DNA of 64,000 nucleotides from positions 620,001 to 684,000 of the forward strand of contig CAVUVM010000004.1 in assembly GCA_963744935.1 (NCBI GenBank). The letters run 5' to 3'. The notes under the pieces are model-generated. The model saw only the letters and a program-made list of their open reading frames with translations, did not search any database and was not told where the DNA came from. Shown here piece by piece: positions 1 to 7,815 of this stretch. This DNA comes from Bog-473 sp963744935 (GTDB taxonomy: Bacteria; Actinomycetota; Acidimicrobiia; Acidimicrobiales; RAAP-2). The translations under genes were made by a program, and so were the position numbers. Position 1 is the stretch's first letter. Every line of letters starts with the position of its first letter.

Positions 1-1
1 C

Positions 2-85
2 GCCCCGCTGGCGGTGCAGCTGGCGTGGGAGGCCACGTACATCGGAGCACCGCCCGACGCGCCGGGCCAGTGCCACAGTTACTGA
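2..85 (+). CDS. C-terminal tail of an unidentified gene (partial)
   Basis: An open frame enters from the left edge and runs 27 codons to a TGA at 83-85. The residues end in ...APGQCHSY. Third-position GC is high, as in neighbouring genes, so this is probably the end of a real protein. There is too little sequence to assign a family. It lies tail to tail with the SnoaL-like gene on the minus strand. Confidence 0.4.
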   Translation, partial: APLAVQLAWEATYIGAPPDAPGQCHSY

Positions 86-117
86 GGCAGCGGCCGATGC
101 GCTGAGCCGGCCTGCCG

Positions 118-492
118 TTATCCCGCTTCGAAGATGGCGGTCACCTGCCCCATGTCGAAATAGTCCCGCCATGCGGTGATCTTCCCGTCGGTGACGTGGA
201 AGGCACCCATGACGGGCAAGGGTGCGGTCTTCCCCTTCATCGTGAAGTGGTCGGTGCGCTCGGTCAGCACCGTCGACCCGTCGCTCGCGAGGTGGTGCAC
301 CTCGAACTCGAGCGCCTCGCACATGCCGACGAACATGTCGATGACGGCCATGGTGGCCTCGATCCCCACCGCCGGCTCCATCGGGATGTTGTGGTACACG
401 ATGTCGTTGGAGAAGAAGCCCCGGAGGACCTCGCGATCACGGGTGCTGGCGGCGGCACAGAAGTCACGGACCACCTGTTCTGCACTTGGCAT
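118..492 (-). CDS. SnoaL-like / limonene-epoxide-hydrolase-fold protein
   Basis: This 124-residue protein has the short alpha+beta cone fold pattern of the NTF2/SnoaL group: an N-terminal helix (AEQVVRDFCAA), then strands containing DIVYHNIP, TERTDHF and GKITAWRDYFD. The TAWRDYFD ending is typical of limonene-1,2-epoxide-hydrolase-like proteins. I chose the ATG at 492 because GGAGAG lies just upstream; the frame is open for 37 more codons but these are Arg/Pro-rich and overlap the start of the opposite gene. Such proteins act as small-molecule isomerases, hydrolases or cyclases, and the substrate cannot be told from sequence. It is transcribed divergently from the next gene. Confidence 0.75.
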   Translation of the reverse strand: MPSAEQVVRDFCAAASTRDREVLRGFFSNDIVYHNIPMEPAVGIEATMAVIDMFVGMCEALEFEVHHLASDGSTVLTERTDHFTMKGKTAPLPVMGAFHVTDGKITAWRDYFDMGQVTAIFEAG

Positions 493-587
493 GGCTCTCC
501 TCTCATCTCGCTTCACTTCCATTGGACCTCGGATGGGCCCGCAGGCGGGCCCGGCCACGCTATCGAGCCTTCCGGCATGATGGTGAG

Positions 588-1313
588 GTGACAGCTCCGA
601 CAACGCGAGTGGCTGTGCTCGCTCCCATGCAGCCAGAGCTCAAGGCGATCATGAAGTCCTTTGCGCTCAAACCGACTACCAACGACCCCGTCTTCTCACA
701 CGCCGGCACCGTGGGTGCCTGGTCGGTCGGCGCGCTGGTCACAGGCATGGGTCCAGCTCTGGGCCGGGAGGCCGCTGAGCGGGCGCTCGCCACCGGGCCT
801 ATCGCCCACGTCATGGTGATCGGGATCGCCGGCGGGCTTGATCCGGCGCTTCCCGTCGGCTCGCTCATGGTCCCGAGCCGGGTGCAGCTCTACCCCGACG
901 GCCCCGAGTACAGGAGCCACCCGCTCCCCTCGCGCCAGGCCGAGGGCGGGTTGATGACGACCGACGGCCTCTTCGATGACGACGAGGTCTGGAAGCCGAT
1001 CCTGGCGCGTGGCTTCGGCGCCGTCGATATGGAGGCGGCGGGGGTGGCCGAGGTGTGCGAGGCGCGCGGCGTCGACTGGTCCGTCTACCGCGGCATCAGC
1101 GACCGGCCCGACGAGCACATCGTCGACCAGGCGGTGTTCGGACTCGGCAAGCCCGATGGATCGGCTGACCCCGTCGCGGTGGCCAAGTATCTGGCCCGCG
1201 ACCCGCGGCGCGCCAGGGCGCTCGCCCTCCTGAACCGATGCATGCAGATGGCGGCAGCACTGGCGGCCGATGCGGCGCGCCACGACCTGCAGGACTCGCC
1301 GCCGCCGGCCTGA
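588..1313 (+). CDS. Phosphorylase-superfamily (MTA/SAH nucleosidase-like) protein
   Basis: The 241-residue product starts RVAVLAPMQPELKA and carries HVMVIGIAGGLD and GAVDMEAAGVAEV, the hallmarks of the PNP/UDP phosphorylase fold (methylthioadenosine/S-adenosylhomocysteine nucleosidase group). In that family the Glu of the DMEAA segment contacts the ribose, and the Asp that activates the base usually follows near the C-terminus; ISDRPDE here fits. Purine salvage or nucleoside cleavage is therefore likely, but the substrate is unknown. I placed the start at GTG 588; the frame is open upstream to 486 but overlaps the divergent gene. A fairly long Ala/Arg-rich C-terminal tail is present. Confidence 0.7.
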   Translation: MTAPTTRVAVLAPMQPELKAIMKSFALKPTTNDPVFSHAGTVGAWSVGALVTGMGPALGREAAERALATGPIAHVMVIGIAGGLDPALPVGSLMVPSRVQLYPDGPEYRSHPLPSRQAEGGLMTTDGLFDDDEVWKPILARGFGAVDMEAAGVAEVCEARGVDWSVYRGISDRPDEHIVDQAVFGLGKPDGSADPVAVAKYLARDPRRARALALLNRCMQMAAALAADAARHDLQDSPPPA

Positions 1314-1336
1314 GCGGACGTCGTGGGCGGTCCGTC

Positions 1337-2482
1337 CTAGCCGTCGTCCTCGACGGGCAGCTGACCGATGGTGTCGTCGCGGCGAGCGATGACATGCAGG
1401 TCGATGTCGTTCTCCGACGCCATGCGGAGGATCTGTTGGATGACCGACGCCCGGGTCAACGACTGCCAGCGGGTGAGGCGCGAGGTGCCGACGACGATCT
1501 GGGTGATCTGCTGGTCCACGGCGGCGTCGAAGATCGTCTTGGCCACGTCGTCGCCCCGGACCCGCTGCCAGGTGCCGCCGACCGCAGCCACCAGCTCCTC
1601 GAGCTCGGCTGTGTTGCCACCATTTGCATCAGCGTCGTTCGGCACGACGTTGATGGCGACGAGCGGCGCCTTGACCCGGGCCGCGATACGCGCCGCTCTC
1701 CGAATCACCGACGCGTTGCCCGGCGCACCGGTCACGGCCACCATGATCCGCTCTGTCGTCTCCCACAGCTCGCCGCCCGCGCCCTTGGAACGGAGGTACT
1801 CGAGCAGCTCCTCCTCCGTCTCGTCCGCCACGAAGCGGAGCGACAGCTCACGCAAGGCCGCGAGGTTCTCGGCCCGGAAGAAGCCGTTGAGCGCGGCAGG
1901 CACCTTCGCCTCGGGGTAGATGTTCCCGTGCAGCATGCGGCGGCGGAGCTGGTCGGCCGACGAGTCGATCAGCTCGATCTGGTCGGCCTGGCGCACCACC
2001 CAGTCCGGCACACGCTCACGCACGCCGACTCCGGTGATCCGCTCGACGGCGTCGGCCAGCGATTCGATGTGCTGGATGTTGACCGTCGAGATGACCGCGA
2101 TGCCGGCATCGAGAATCTCGAGCACGTCCTCCCACCGCTTCTCGTGCCGGCCCGAGCCCGGGACGTTGGTATGCGCCAACTCGTCGACGAGGACGACCTC
2201 GGGTTTGCGCGCCAGCACGGCGTCGAGGTCCATCTCCTCCCACACCGAGTCCCGGTACTCCACCCGCTTGCGCGGCACGACGGGAAGGTCGCGGATCTGT
2301 TCCATGGTGTAGGTCCGCTTATGGGTCTCGACGTATCCGGCCACCACGTCGGTGCCGCGCTGGAAGCGGCGCCAGCCCTCGTCGAGCATTGCGCAGGTCT
2401 TGCCGACGCCGGCCGCCGCGCCGAGGTAGACCCGGAAGCGCCCGGTCGGCCTGACTCCTTCGTCCTCACCAGATGCGTTCAT
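1337..2482 (-). CDS. kdpD: KdpD N-terminal sensor protein without kinase domain
   Basis: The protein has 381 residues and corresponds only to the cytoplasmic N-terminus of KdpD. Residues 21-29 (GAAAGVGKT) are the KdpD Walker A site, VVLVDELAHTNVPG is the Walker B region, and the last ~130 residues form a universal-stress-protein domain (IMVAVTGAPG...VVGTSRLTRW). No membrane segment and no histidine-kinase domain follow. The kinase half is encoded separately and divergently from 2572. ATG 2482 has a good GGAGGT site. Kinase-less short KdpD proteins are known from cyanobacteria; here it probably senses K+ or ATP status and works with the neighbouring kinase, which is an inference. Confidence 0.88.
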   Translation of the reverse strand: MNASGEDEGVRPTGRFRVYLGAAAGVGKTCAMLDEGWRRFQRGTDVVAGYVETHKRTYTMEQIRDLPVVPRKRVEYRDSVWEEMDLDAVLARKPEVVLVDELAHTNVPGSGRHEKRWEDVLEILDAGIAVISTVNIQHIESLADAVERITGVGVRERVPDWVVRQADQIELIDSSADQLRRRMLHGNIYPEAKVPAALNGFFRAENLAALRELSLRFVADETEEELLEYLRSKGAGGELWETTERIMVAVTGAPGNASVIRRAARIAARVKAPLVAINVVPNDADANGGNTAELEELVAAVGGTWQRVRGDDVAKTIFDAAVDQQITQIVVGTSRLTRWQSLTRASVIQQILRMASENDIDLHVIARRDDTIGQLPVEDDG

Positions 2483-2571
2483 CTCGACCTCCGCTCGCTC
2501 GGACGCCCGATCGCGTCGGTACACTCGATTGCCGGCACGACACCGGAAGACGGGAAGCTGTGAGAAACGTG

Positions 2572-4121
2572 ATGCAAGGCAGCCTGGCTCCGAGGGGAAC
2601 GTACCAGCGTACGGTTCTGGGCATTGTCGTCACCCTGGCCGGCCTCGGCATCCTGCTCGTCGTCCTGCTCCCCTTCCGCTCGCATCTCGGCATCGCGATG
2701 CCGGCCTTGGTCTTCGTGCTGCCCGCGCTGGTGGGCACCGTCATCAGCGGGTTCTGGCCCGGCGCCGTCGGGGCCGTTGCCGGGTTCTTGGTCTACGACT
2801 GGTTCTTCCTCCCGCCCTACGACACCTTCACGGTGCACTCGCCCCAGAACTGGATCGCGCTGGGGGTGTACGCGGCCGTCGTCCTCGTCGTAGCCCAGGT
2901 GGTGGCCCAGCTCCAGCGCCTGCGCCAGGAGGCCGATCACAGGACGCAGGAGGCCGAGCGCCTCTACGAGCTGTCGCAGGCCCTGATAGGCGACCTTCCC
3001 CTCTCCGTCCTGCTCACCCACATCGTCGAGAGCGTCCAGGGGGCCTTCGCGCCGCGCTGGACCGCGCTCGTGCTGCCCGCCGGCGGGCGCGACGCGCTCG
3101 GCCCGGGCGAGGTGTTGCGGGTGGCTGCGGCGGCGGGCGACCCGCTCACCGCGTCCGACACGACATCGGTGACCGCGGGCGGCGGTCATGCGGTCTCGCT
3201 CGGGCTCGAGGGCGGGACCGAGCCGCACCGCGTGTCGGTGGCGCTTGTGGTCAGCCACCGCCCCGTCGGCATGCTCGTGCTCCAGGACGTGCGGCTGGCC
3301 GAGCGCGCGCGCAATCTGCTGGGCACGTTCGCCAACCAGGCGGCGCTGGCCCTCGATCGAGCGCAGTTACGTGAGCAAGCGCTGCGCACGCAGCTCCTCG
3401 AGGAGGTCGACCGCTGGCGTAGCGCGCTGCTCGGTGCGGCCTCACACGACCTACGCACCCCTCTGGCTTCCGTCAAGACGGCCGTGTCCAGTCTGCGCCA
3501 GTCCGACGCGCGGTTGCCGGCGGAGGACCGGGCCGAGTTGCTGGAGCTGATTGAGCTGCAGGCGGACCGCCTGGCCCGACTCGTCACCAACCTGCTCGAC
3601 ATGACCCGCATCGAGTCGGGCGCCCTGGAACTGCGGCCCAGTGTCATCGCCTTTGACGAGCTCGTCGCGGAGGCCCTCAGTTCTTTGGGCGGCCTCGTCG
3701 CACCGGACCGCATCGTCACGGAGGCACCGGACGACTTGCCGCTCCTGCACCTCGACCACGTCCTTATCAGCCAGGTGTTGGCCAACGTGCTCGAGAACGC
3801 AGGGCGGCTCGCCCCTGGGGGCAGCGTCATCCGCGTGAGCGCTCGGGCGGTGCCGCGTGGCGCCGCATCGGCCACGGGTATGCCGGAGGTGGAGATCGCG
3901 GTGCACGACGACGGTCCGGGAATCGAAACCGAGGATCGCGAGCGCGTCTTCGAGATGTTCAGCCAGAACGGCGGCGGCGGCAGGGCCGGTCTGGGCCTGG
4001 CCATCGCCAAGGCTTTCATCGAGGCCCACGGGGGCCACATCTGGATCGATCCGGGTGTCGTGCGGGGGCGCGCGTCGTCTTCACCGTCCCGTGCGAGGCC
4101 GTCGTGCCCGCACCGGCGTGA
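2572..4121 (+). CDS. kdpD: KdpD-type membrane histidine kinase (kinase half; frameshift near the end)
   Basis: The N-terminus is a DUF4118-type membrane region with several hydrophobic helices (residues ~12-105), followed by a coiled linker and a GAF-like domain. Then come the H-box (SHDLRTPLASVKTA), N-box (NVLENAG), and G-boxes (DDGPGIE, GLGLAIAKAF). It is the C-terminal half of a classical KdpD that lacks the KdpD/Usp sensor part. The conserved end ...VVFTVP is in another frame: one base appears missing in the G5 run at 4064-4068. Restoring it gives a stop at 4119-4121, immediately before kdpE. Uncorrected, the frame runs on to 5022 as an Arg/Pro-rich tail that is not credible. Start codon could also be GTG 2560. 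Confidence 0.85.
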
Positions 4122-4126
4122 GCGCC

Positions 4127-4840
4127 ATGATGGCCAAGGTGCTCGTGGTCGACGACGATCCCTCCCTCCTCAAGGCGCTGCGCATCGGGCTGACCGCCCG
4201 CGGCGACGAGGTCCTCACCGCGCAGACCGGGCGCGAGGCGATCAACCAGGTTGCGCTGTGGCTGCCCGACCTGGTGATCCTCGACCTCGGGCTGCCCGAC
4301 ATCGACGGGATCGAGGTGTGCCGGCGCATCCGGGAGTTCTCGCAGGTGCCCATAGTCGTGCTCTCCGCCTACGGCGACGAGCGCCGCAAGGTGGAAGCGC
4401 TCGACTCCGGCGCGGACGACTTCGTCACCAAGCCCTTCGGCATGGCCGAGCTCGAAGCACGCCTGCGGGTGGCGTTGCGCCACGGGGTCGCAACCCGGGG
4501 CGAGGGCGCCGACGGGGCGCAGACACTGCAGGTGAACGACCTCGAGGTCGACCTCGTCCATCACATGGCCACGCTGCGCGGCGAGCCGCTGCAGCTCACC
4601 GCCCGCGAGTTCGAACTGCTGGCCTACCTGGCCCGCCACGCCGGCAAAGTCTGCACGCACCACATGATCCTCAAGGACGTGTGGGGCCCCGGCTATGGCG
4701 CCGAGTCCAACTACGTGCGCGTCTACACGCACCGATTGCGCAAGAAATTGGGGGACGAGGACGGTCACATTCTGCGCACCGTCCCGGGGATCGGCTACCA
4801 GCTCATGCCCGAGTCTCAACCGGCGTCGTCGAACGAATAG
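4127..4840 (+). CDS. kdpE: KdpE response regulator (OmpR/PhoB family)
   Basis: The 237-residue protein has a receiver domain with the acidic cluster DDD near residues 9-11, phospho-acceptor D53 (ILDLGLPD) and K102 (VTKPFG), followed by a winged-helix DNA-binding domain (LTAREFELLAYLARH...VRVYTHRLRKKLGD...GIGYQLM). It starts 5 bp after the repaired stop of the kinase gene, so the two are co-transcribed and probably translationally coupled. Its known role is to switch on kdpFABC under K+ limitation; that operon lies on the opposite strand and converges on this gene. The last 25 bp overlap the convergent OB-fold gene. Confidence 0.95.
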   Translation: MMAKVLVVDDDPSLLKALRIGLTARGDEVLTAQTGREAINQVALWLPDLVILDLGLPDIDGIEVCRRIREFSQVPIVVLSAYGDERRKVEALDSGADDFVTKPFGMAELEARLRVALRHGVATRGEGADGAQTLQVNDLEVDLVHHMATLRGEPLQLTAREFELLAYLARHAGKVCTHHMILKDVWGPGYGAESNYVRVYTHRLRKKLGDEDGHILRTVPGIGYQLMPESQPASSNE

Positions 4841-5085
4841 AGCGGGTTGAGCATGACGAGATGACCGCGGCTGAGGCCCGGGGTGCCTTCTGCGGTGACG
4901 CAGCGTCCCGGCGCCATGCCCGGCACGCCGGAACGTCCCATGAACCGCAGGACGAGGACGCCGGTGCCGTCGTCGATCTCGACGTCGGTGACCACCCGCG
5001 GACGTTCGTAGGAGGTCACTGAGTTAATCCGGCCCTGCACCGTCGTCCGCCGTCTGGGGACAGCGGACGAAATGCTGTGGGTCAC
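4816..5085 (-). CDS. OB-fold nucleic-acid-binding-like small protein
   Basis: The 89-residue protein contains an OB-fold-type stretch: GRINSV, VEIDDGTGVLVLRFMGR, GMAPGRCVTAEGT and a terminal MLNPLYSF. This pattern matches the small OB-fold proteins that actinobacteria keep next to K+ transport genes. Its GTG start at 5085 overlaps the kdpC stop by 4 bp (GTGA), so it is the last gene of the kdp operon. Its biochemical role is unknown. The nucleic-acid-binding label comes from the fold, not from any demonstrated activity. Its 3' end overlaps the 3' end of kdpE. Confidence 0.65.
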   Translation of the reverse strand: MTHSISSAVPRRRTTVQGRINSVTSYERPRVVTDVEIDDGTGVLVLRFMGRSGVPGMAPGRCVTAEGTPGLSRGHLVMLNPLYSFDDAG

Positions 5086-5729
5086 GTCGACTTGAGCTTG
5101 GCGAGTGCCTCGTTCAGTTGCAGCACGTTCACGAAGGGGGACCCAAGGAAGCCAAGCGGCCTGCCTTGCGTGTTCTGGTTGATCAGCGTCCGCAAACGGG
5201 AGGGCGAGATCCCCGTCGCCCGCGAGACCATCGGGATCTCCGCGTAGCCGTCCTGCGGCGTGATGTCCGGGTCGAGACCGCTTCCCGAGGTGGTTACAAG
5301 GTCGGGCGTGGGGTTGACACCGCGCGCCTTCCAGTACGCGACCAGGTCCTCGGTGTAGGTGAGGAGCTCTTTTGACCGTGGCCCCAGGTTCGTGGTGCCC
5401 GAGCCTCCGGCCACGCCGTTGGCCACCAGGGGGTTGTCACCGGGGTGGCCGACCGGGCTGTCACCCTTGTACTTGCCGACGTCGGAGTAGGGCCCCAGGT
5501 TGTCGGGACGCCCCTGGAAAACACAGCTGCCCAGCGGGTGCCCGGGGCAGCGGGTCTGCGACCAGTCCTGGCCGATGAGCCTCGAGCCGTTCGCCGTGAT
5601 GGAGCCGTCCGCCTGACCCCGGAAGAACGCCTGGGCGACCCCGGTGCCGGCGAAAGCGTACAGGAAGCCGAAGAAGACCGTGAAGACGACGATGGTGACG
5701 ATGGAGCGACGAATATTCGTGATGATCAT
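5082..5729 (-). CDS. kdpC: K+-transporting ATPase subunit KdpC
   Basis: KdpC is the single-span membrane subunit that stabilises the KdpA-KdpB complex and helps ATP binding. One N-terminal transmembrane helix (IVTIVVFTVFFGFLYAFAG) is followed by family features: ANGSRLIGQ, FQGRPDN, SGSGLDPDI and the C-terminal GRPLGFLGSPFVNVLQLN. At 215 residues it is somewhat longer than the usual ~190, mainly by an insert with Cys residues around 60-70 (RCPGHPLGSC). It lies 16 bp after kdpB and overlaps the OB-fold gene by 4 bp. Confidence 0.95.
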   Translation of the reverse strand: MIITNIRRSIVTIVVFTVFFGFLYAFAGTGVAQAFFRGQADGSITANGSRLIGQDWSQTRCPGHPLGSCVFQGRPDNLGPYSDVGKYKGDSPVGHPGDNPLVANGVAGGSGTTNLGPRSKELLTYTEDLVAYWKARGVNPTPDLVTTSGSGLDPDITPQDGYAEIPMVSRATGISPSRLRTLINQNTQGRPLGFLGSPFVNVLQLNEALAKLKST

Positions 5730-5745
5730 TGTTGGGACTCGCAGA

Positions 5746-7815
5746 TCAGTAGGCGTGTAGGGCGACCAGGATGAGGTCGATCAGCTTGATGAAGATGAAG
5801 GGGACGATGATTCCTCCGACGCCGTAGATCAATACGTTTCGGCGCAGGATCGCCTCAGCGGATGCCGGCCTGAACCGGACGCCTCGGAGTGCAAGGGGGA
5901 TGAGCGCCACGATCACCAGGGCGTTGAAGATGACCGCCGAGAGCACCGCACTCTCCGGGCTGTGCAATTTCATGATGTTCAGCGCGTTGAGCTGCGGGTA
6001 CGTGGCGACGAACAGCGCCGGGATGATGGCGAAGTACTTGGCGACGTCGTTGGCGATGGAGAACGTCGTGAGCGATCCCCGGGTGATCAGCAGCTGCTTG
6101 CCGATTTCGACGACGTCGATCAGCTTGGTGGGATTGGAGTCGAGGTCGACCATGTTGCCGGCCTCCTTGGCCGCGGTCGTCCCAGTGTTCATCGCCACAC
6201 CCACGTCGGCCTGGGCCAGGGCCGGCGCGTCGTTGGTGCCGTCGCCGGTCATGGCCACAAGCTTCCCGCCCTCCTGCTCGTGCCGGATGAGCGCCAACTT
6301 GGCCTCGGGAGTCGCCTCGGCCAGGAAGTCATCGACGCCTGCCTCTTGGGCAATGGCGGCAGCGGTCAGCGGGTTGTCGCCCGTGATCATGACCGTTTTG
6401 ATCCCCATCTGGCGCATTTCGTCGAACTTCTCCCGGATCCCGGTCTTCACCACGTCCTTGAGCTCGATCACACCGAGGATCGTCGGACCGTCGGCGACGA
6501 CAAGTGGGGTGGACCCGGCCCGGGCGATGCGATCGACGAGCTCCTGGAGCCCCTCGGGCGCCGTGCCCCCCTGCTCGACCGCCCACGTCCGTACCGAATC
6601 GGCCGCACCCTTGCGGATCTGGCGGCCATCAACGTCGAGTCCCGACATCCGGGTGGTAGCCGAGAACGGGACGAACTCGTGCGAACCGATGGGCAGCTCC
6701 CGCTCTCGAATGTTGAAGCGCTCCTTTGCCAGGACCACGATCGACCTACCCTCGGGCGTCTCGTCGGCCAGCGACGCCAACTGGGCGGCGTCGGCCAGCT
6801 CCTCTTCCGTGTGTCCGTGCGCCGGGAGAAAGACCGACGCCATGCGGTTGCCGAGCGTGATCGTCCCGGTCTTGTCGAGCAGCAGCGTCTGCACGTCGCC
6901 CGCCGCCTCCACGGCACGACCGCTCATGGCGAGCACGTTGCGCTGCACCAGGCGGTCCATCCCGGCGATGCCGATGGCCGAGAGGAGCGCGCCGATCGTT
7001 GTCGGAATGAGGCAGACGAGTAGGGAGACCAGAATGACGACCGACACCGTCGCCCCCGAGTAATGGCCGAACGCCTGCAGGGTGACCACCACGGGGAGGA
7101 ACACGATGGTGAGCACCGCGAGGAGGATGGTCAGCGCGATCTCGTTCGGTGTCCTCTGGCGGTTGGCCCCTTCCACAAGGGTGATCATGCGGTCCAAGAA
7201 CGTGTGCCCGCGCTCGGCGGTGATACGCACGACGATCCGGTCGGACAGTACCTTGGTCCCGCCGGTGACCGCGGAGCGGTCTCCTCCGGACTCGCGAATG
7301 ACCGGCGCCGACTCGCCCGTGATGGCCGACTCGTCGACCGACGCGATACCCTCGACGATCTCGCCGTCGGAGGGGATGAGGTCGCCGGCCTCGCAGACCA
7401 CGAGGTCCCCCTTGGCCAGATCCGAAGCCGCCACCCGCTCCTCTGATCCCCCCGGGGTGAGCCGACGCGCCTCGGTCTCCGCCCGCATCCGGCGCAGGGT
7501 GTCGGCTTGAGCCTTGCCCCGTCCTTCCGCCATGGCCTCGGCGAAGTTGGCGAAGATCACCGTGAGAAAGAGCCAGACGGTGATGGACCAGTCGAACACC
7601 CCGGGGTGTGCGATCGACTCGACGAGCGTCACGACGGTGCCGACGAGCACGACGAACATGACGGGGTTCTTGATCTGCACTCGGGGGTCGAGCTTCTTGA
7701 AGGCGTCGATCAGGGCCTGGCCAATGATCGCCCTGTCGAAGAGGCTCCGCGACCCCGCGACGCCGTGCGGCAAGTTGCTCGGCTCCGCGTGCGTAGGTGT
7801 GGATGTTGTGGTCAT
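5746..7815 (-). CDS. kdpB: K+-transporting P-type ATPase subunit KdpB
   Basis: The 689-residue catalytic subunit carries all P-type ATPase signatures: TGES in the actuator domain, the phosphorylated Asp in LLLDKTGTIT, the MITGDNPLTA hinge and TGDGTNDAPAL. The Ser in TGES is the residue that is inhibitory when phosphorylated in E. coli KdpB. Hydrophobic helices lie near the N-terminus (about 50-100), in the middle (225-290) and at the C-terminus (590-689). The ATG overlaps the TAA stop of kdpA by one base, so translation is coupled. It hydrolyses ATP to drive K+ import through KdpA. Confidence 0.98.
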   Translation of the reverse strand: MTTTSTPTHAEPSNLPHGVAGSRSLFDRAIIGQALIDAFKKLDPRVQIKNPVMFVVLVGTVVTLVESIAHPGVFDWSITVWLFLTVIFANFAEAMAEGRGKAQADTLRRMRAETEARRLTPGGSEERVAASDLAKGDLVVCEAGDLIPSDGEIVEGIASVDESAITGESAPVIRESGGDRSAVTGGTKVLSDRIVVRITAERGHTFLDRMITLVEGANRQRTPNEIALTILLAVLTIVFLPVVVTLQAFGHYSGATVSVVILVSLLVCLIPTTIGALLSAIGIAGMDRLVQRNVLAMSGRAVEAAGDVQTLLLDKTGTITLGNRMASVFLPAHGHTEEELADAAQLASLADETPEGRSIVVLAKERFNIRERELPIGSHEFVPFSATTRMSGLDVDGRQIRKGAADSVRTWAVEQGGTAPEGLQELVDRIARAGSTPLVVADGPTILGVIELKDVVKTGIREKFDEMRQMGIKTVMITGDNPLTAAAIAQEAGVDDFLAEATPEAKLALIRHEQEGGKLVAMTGDGTNDAPALAQADVGVAMNTGTTAAKEAGNMVDLDSNPTKLIDVVEIGKQLLITRGSLTTFSIANDVAKYFAIIPALFVATYPQLNALNIMKLHSPESAVLSAVIFNALVIVALIPLALRGVRFRPASAEAILRRNVLIYGVGGIIVPFIFIKLIDLILVALHAY

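Noticed and set aside
2473..5022. An 849-residue kinase fusion running through the kdpE region
   Set aside because: After about 4066 the frame becomes Arg/Pro-rich and overlaps the fully conserved KdpE in another frame; a one-base loss in a G run explains it.
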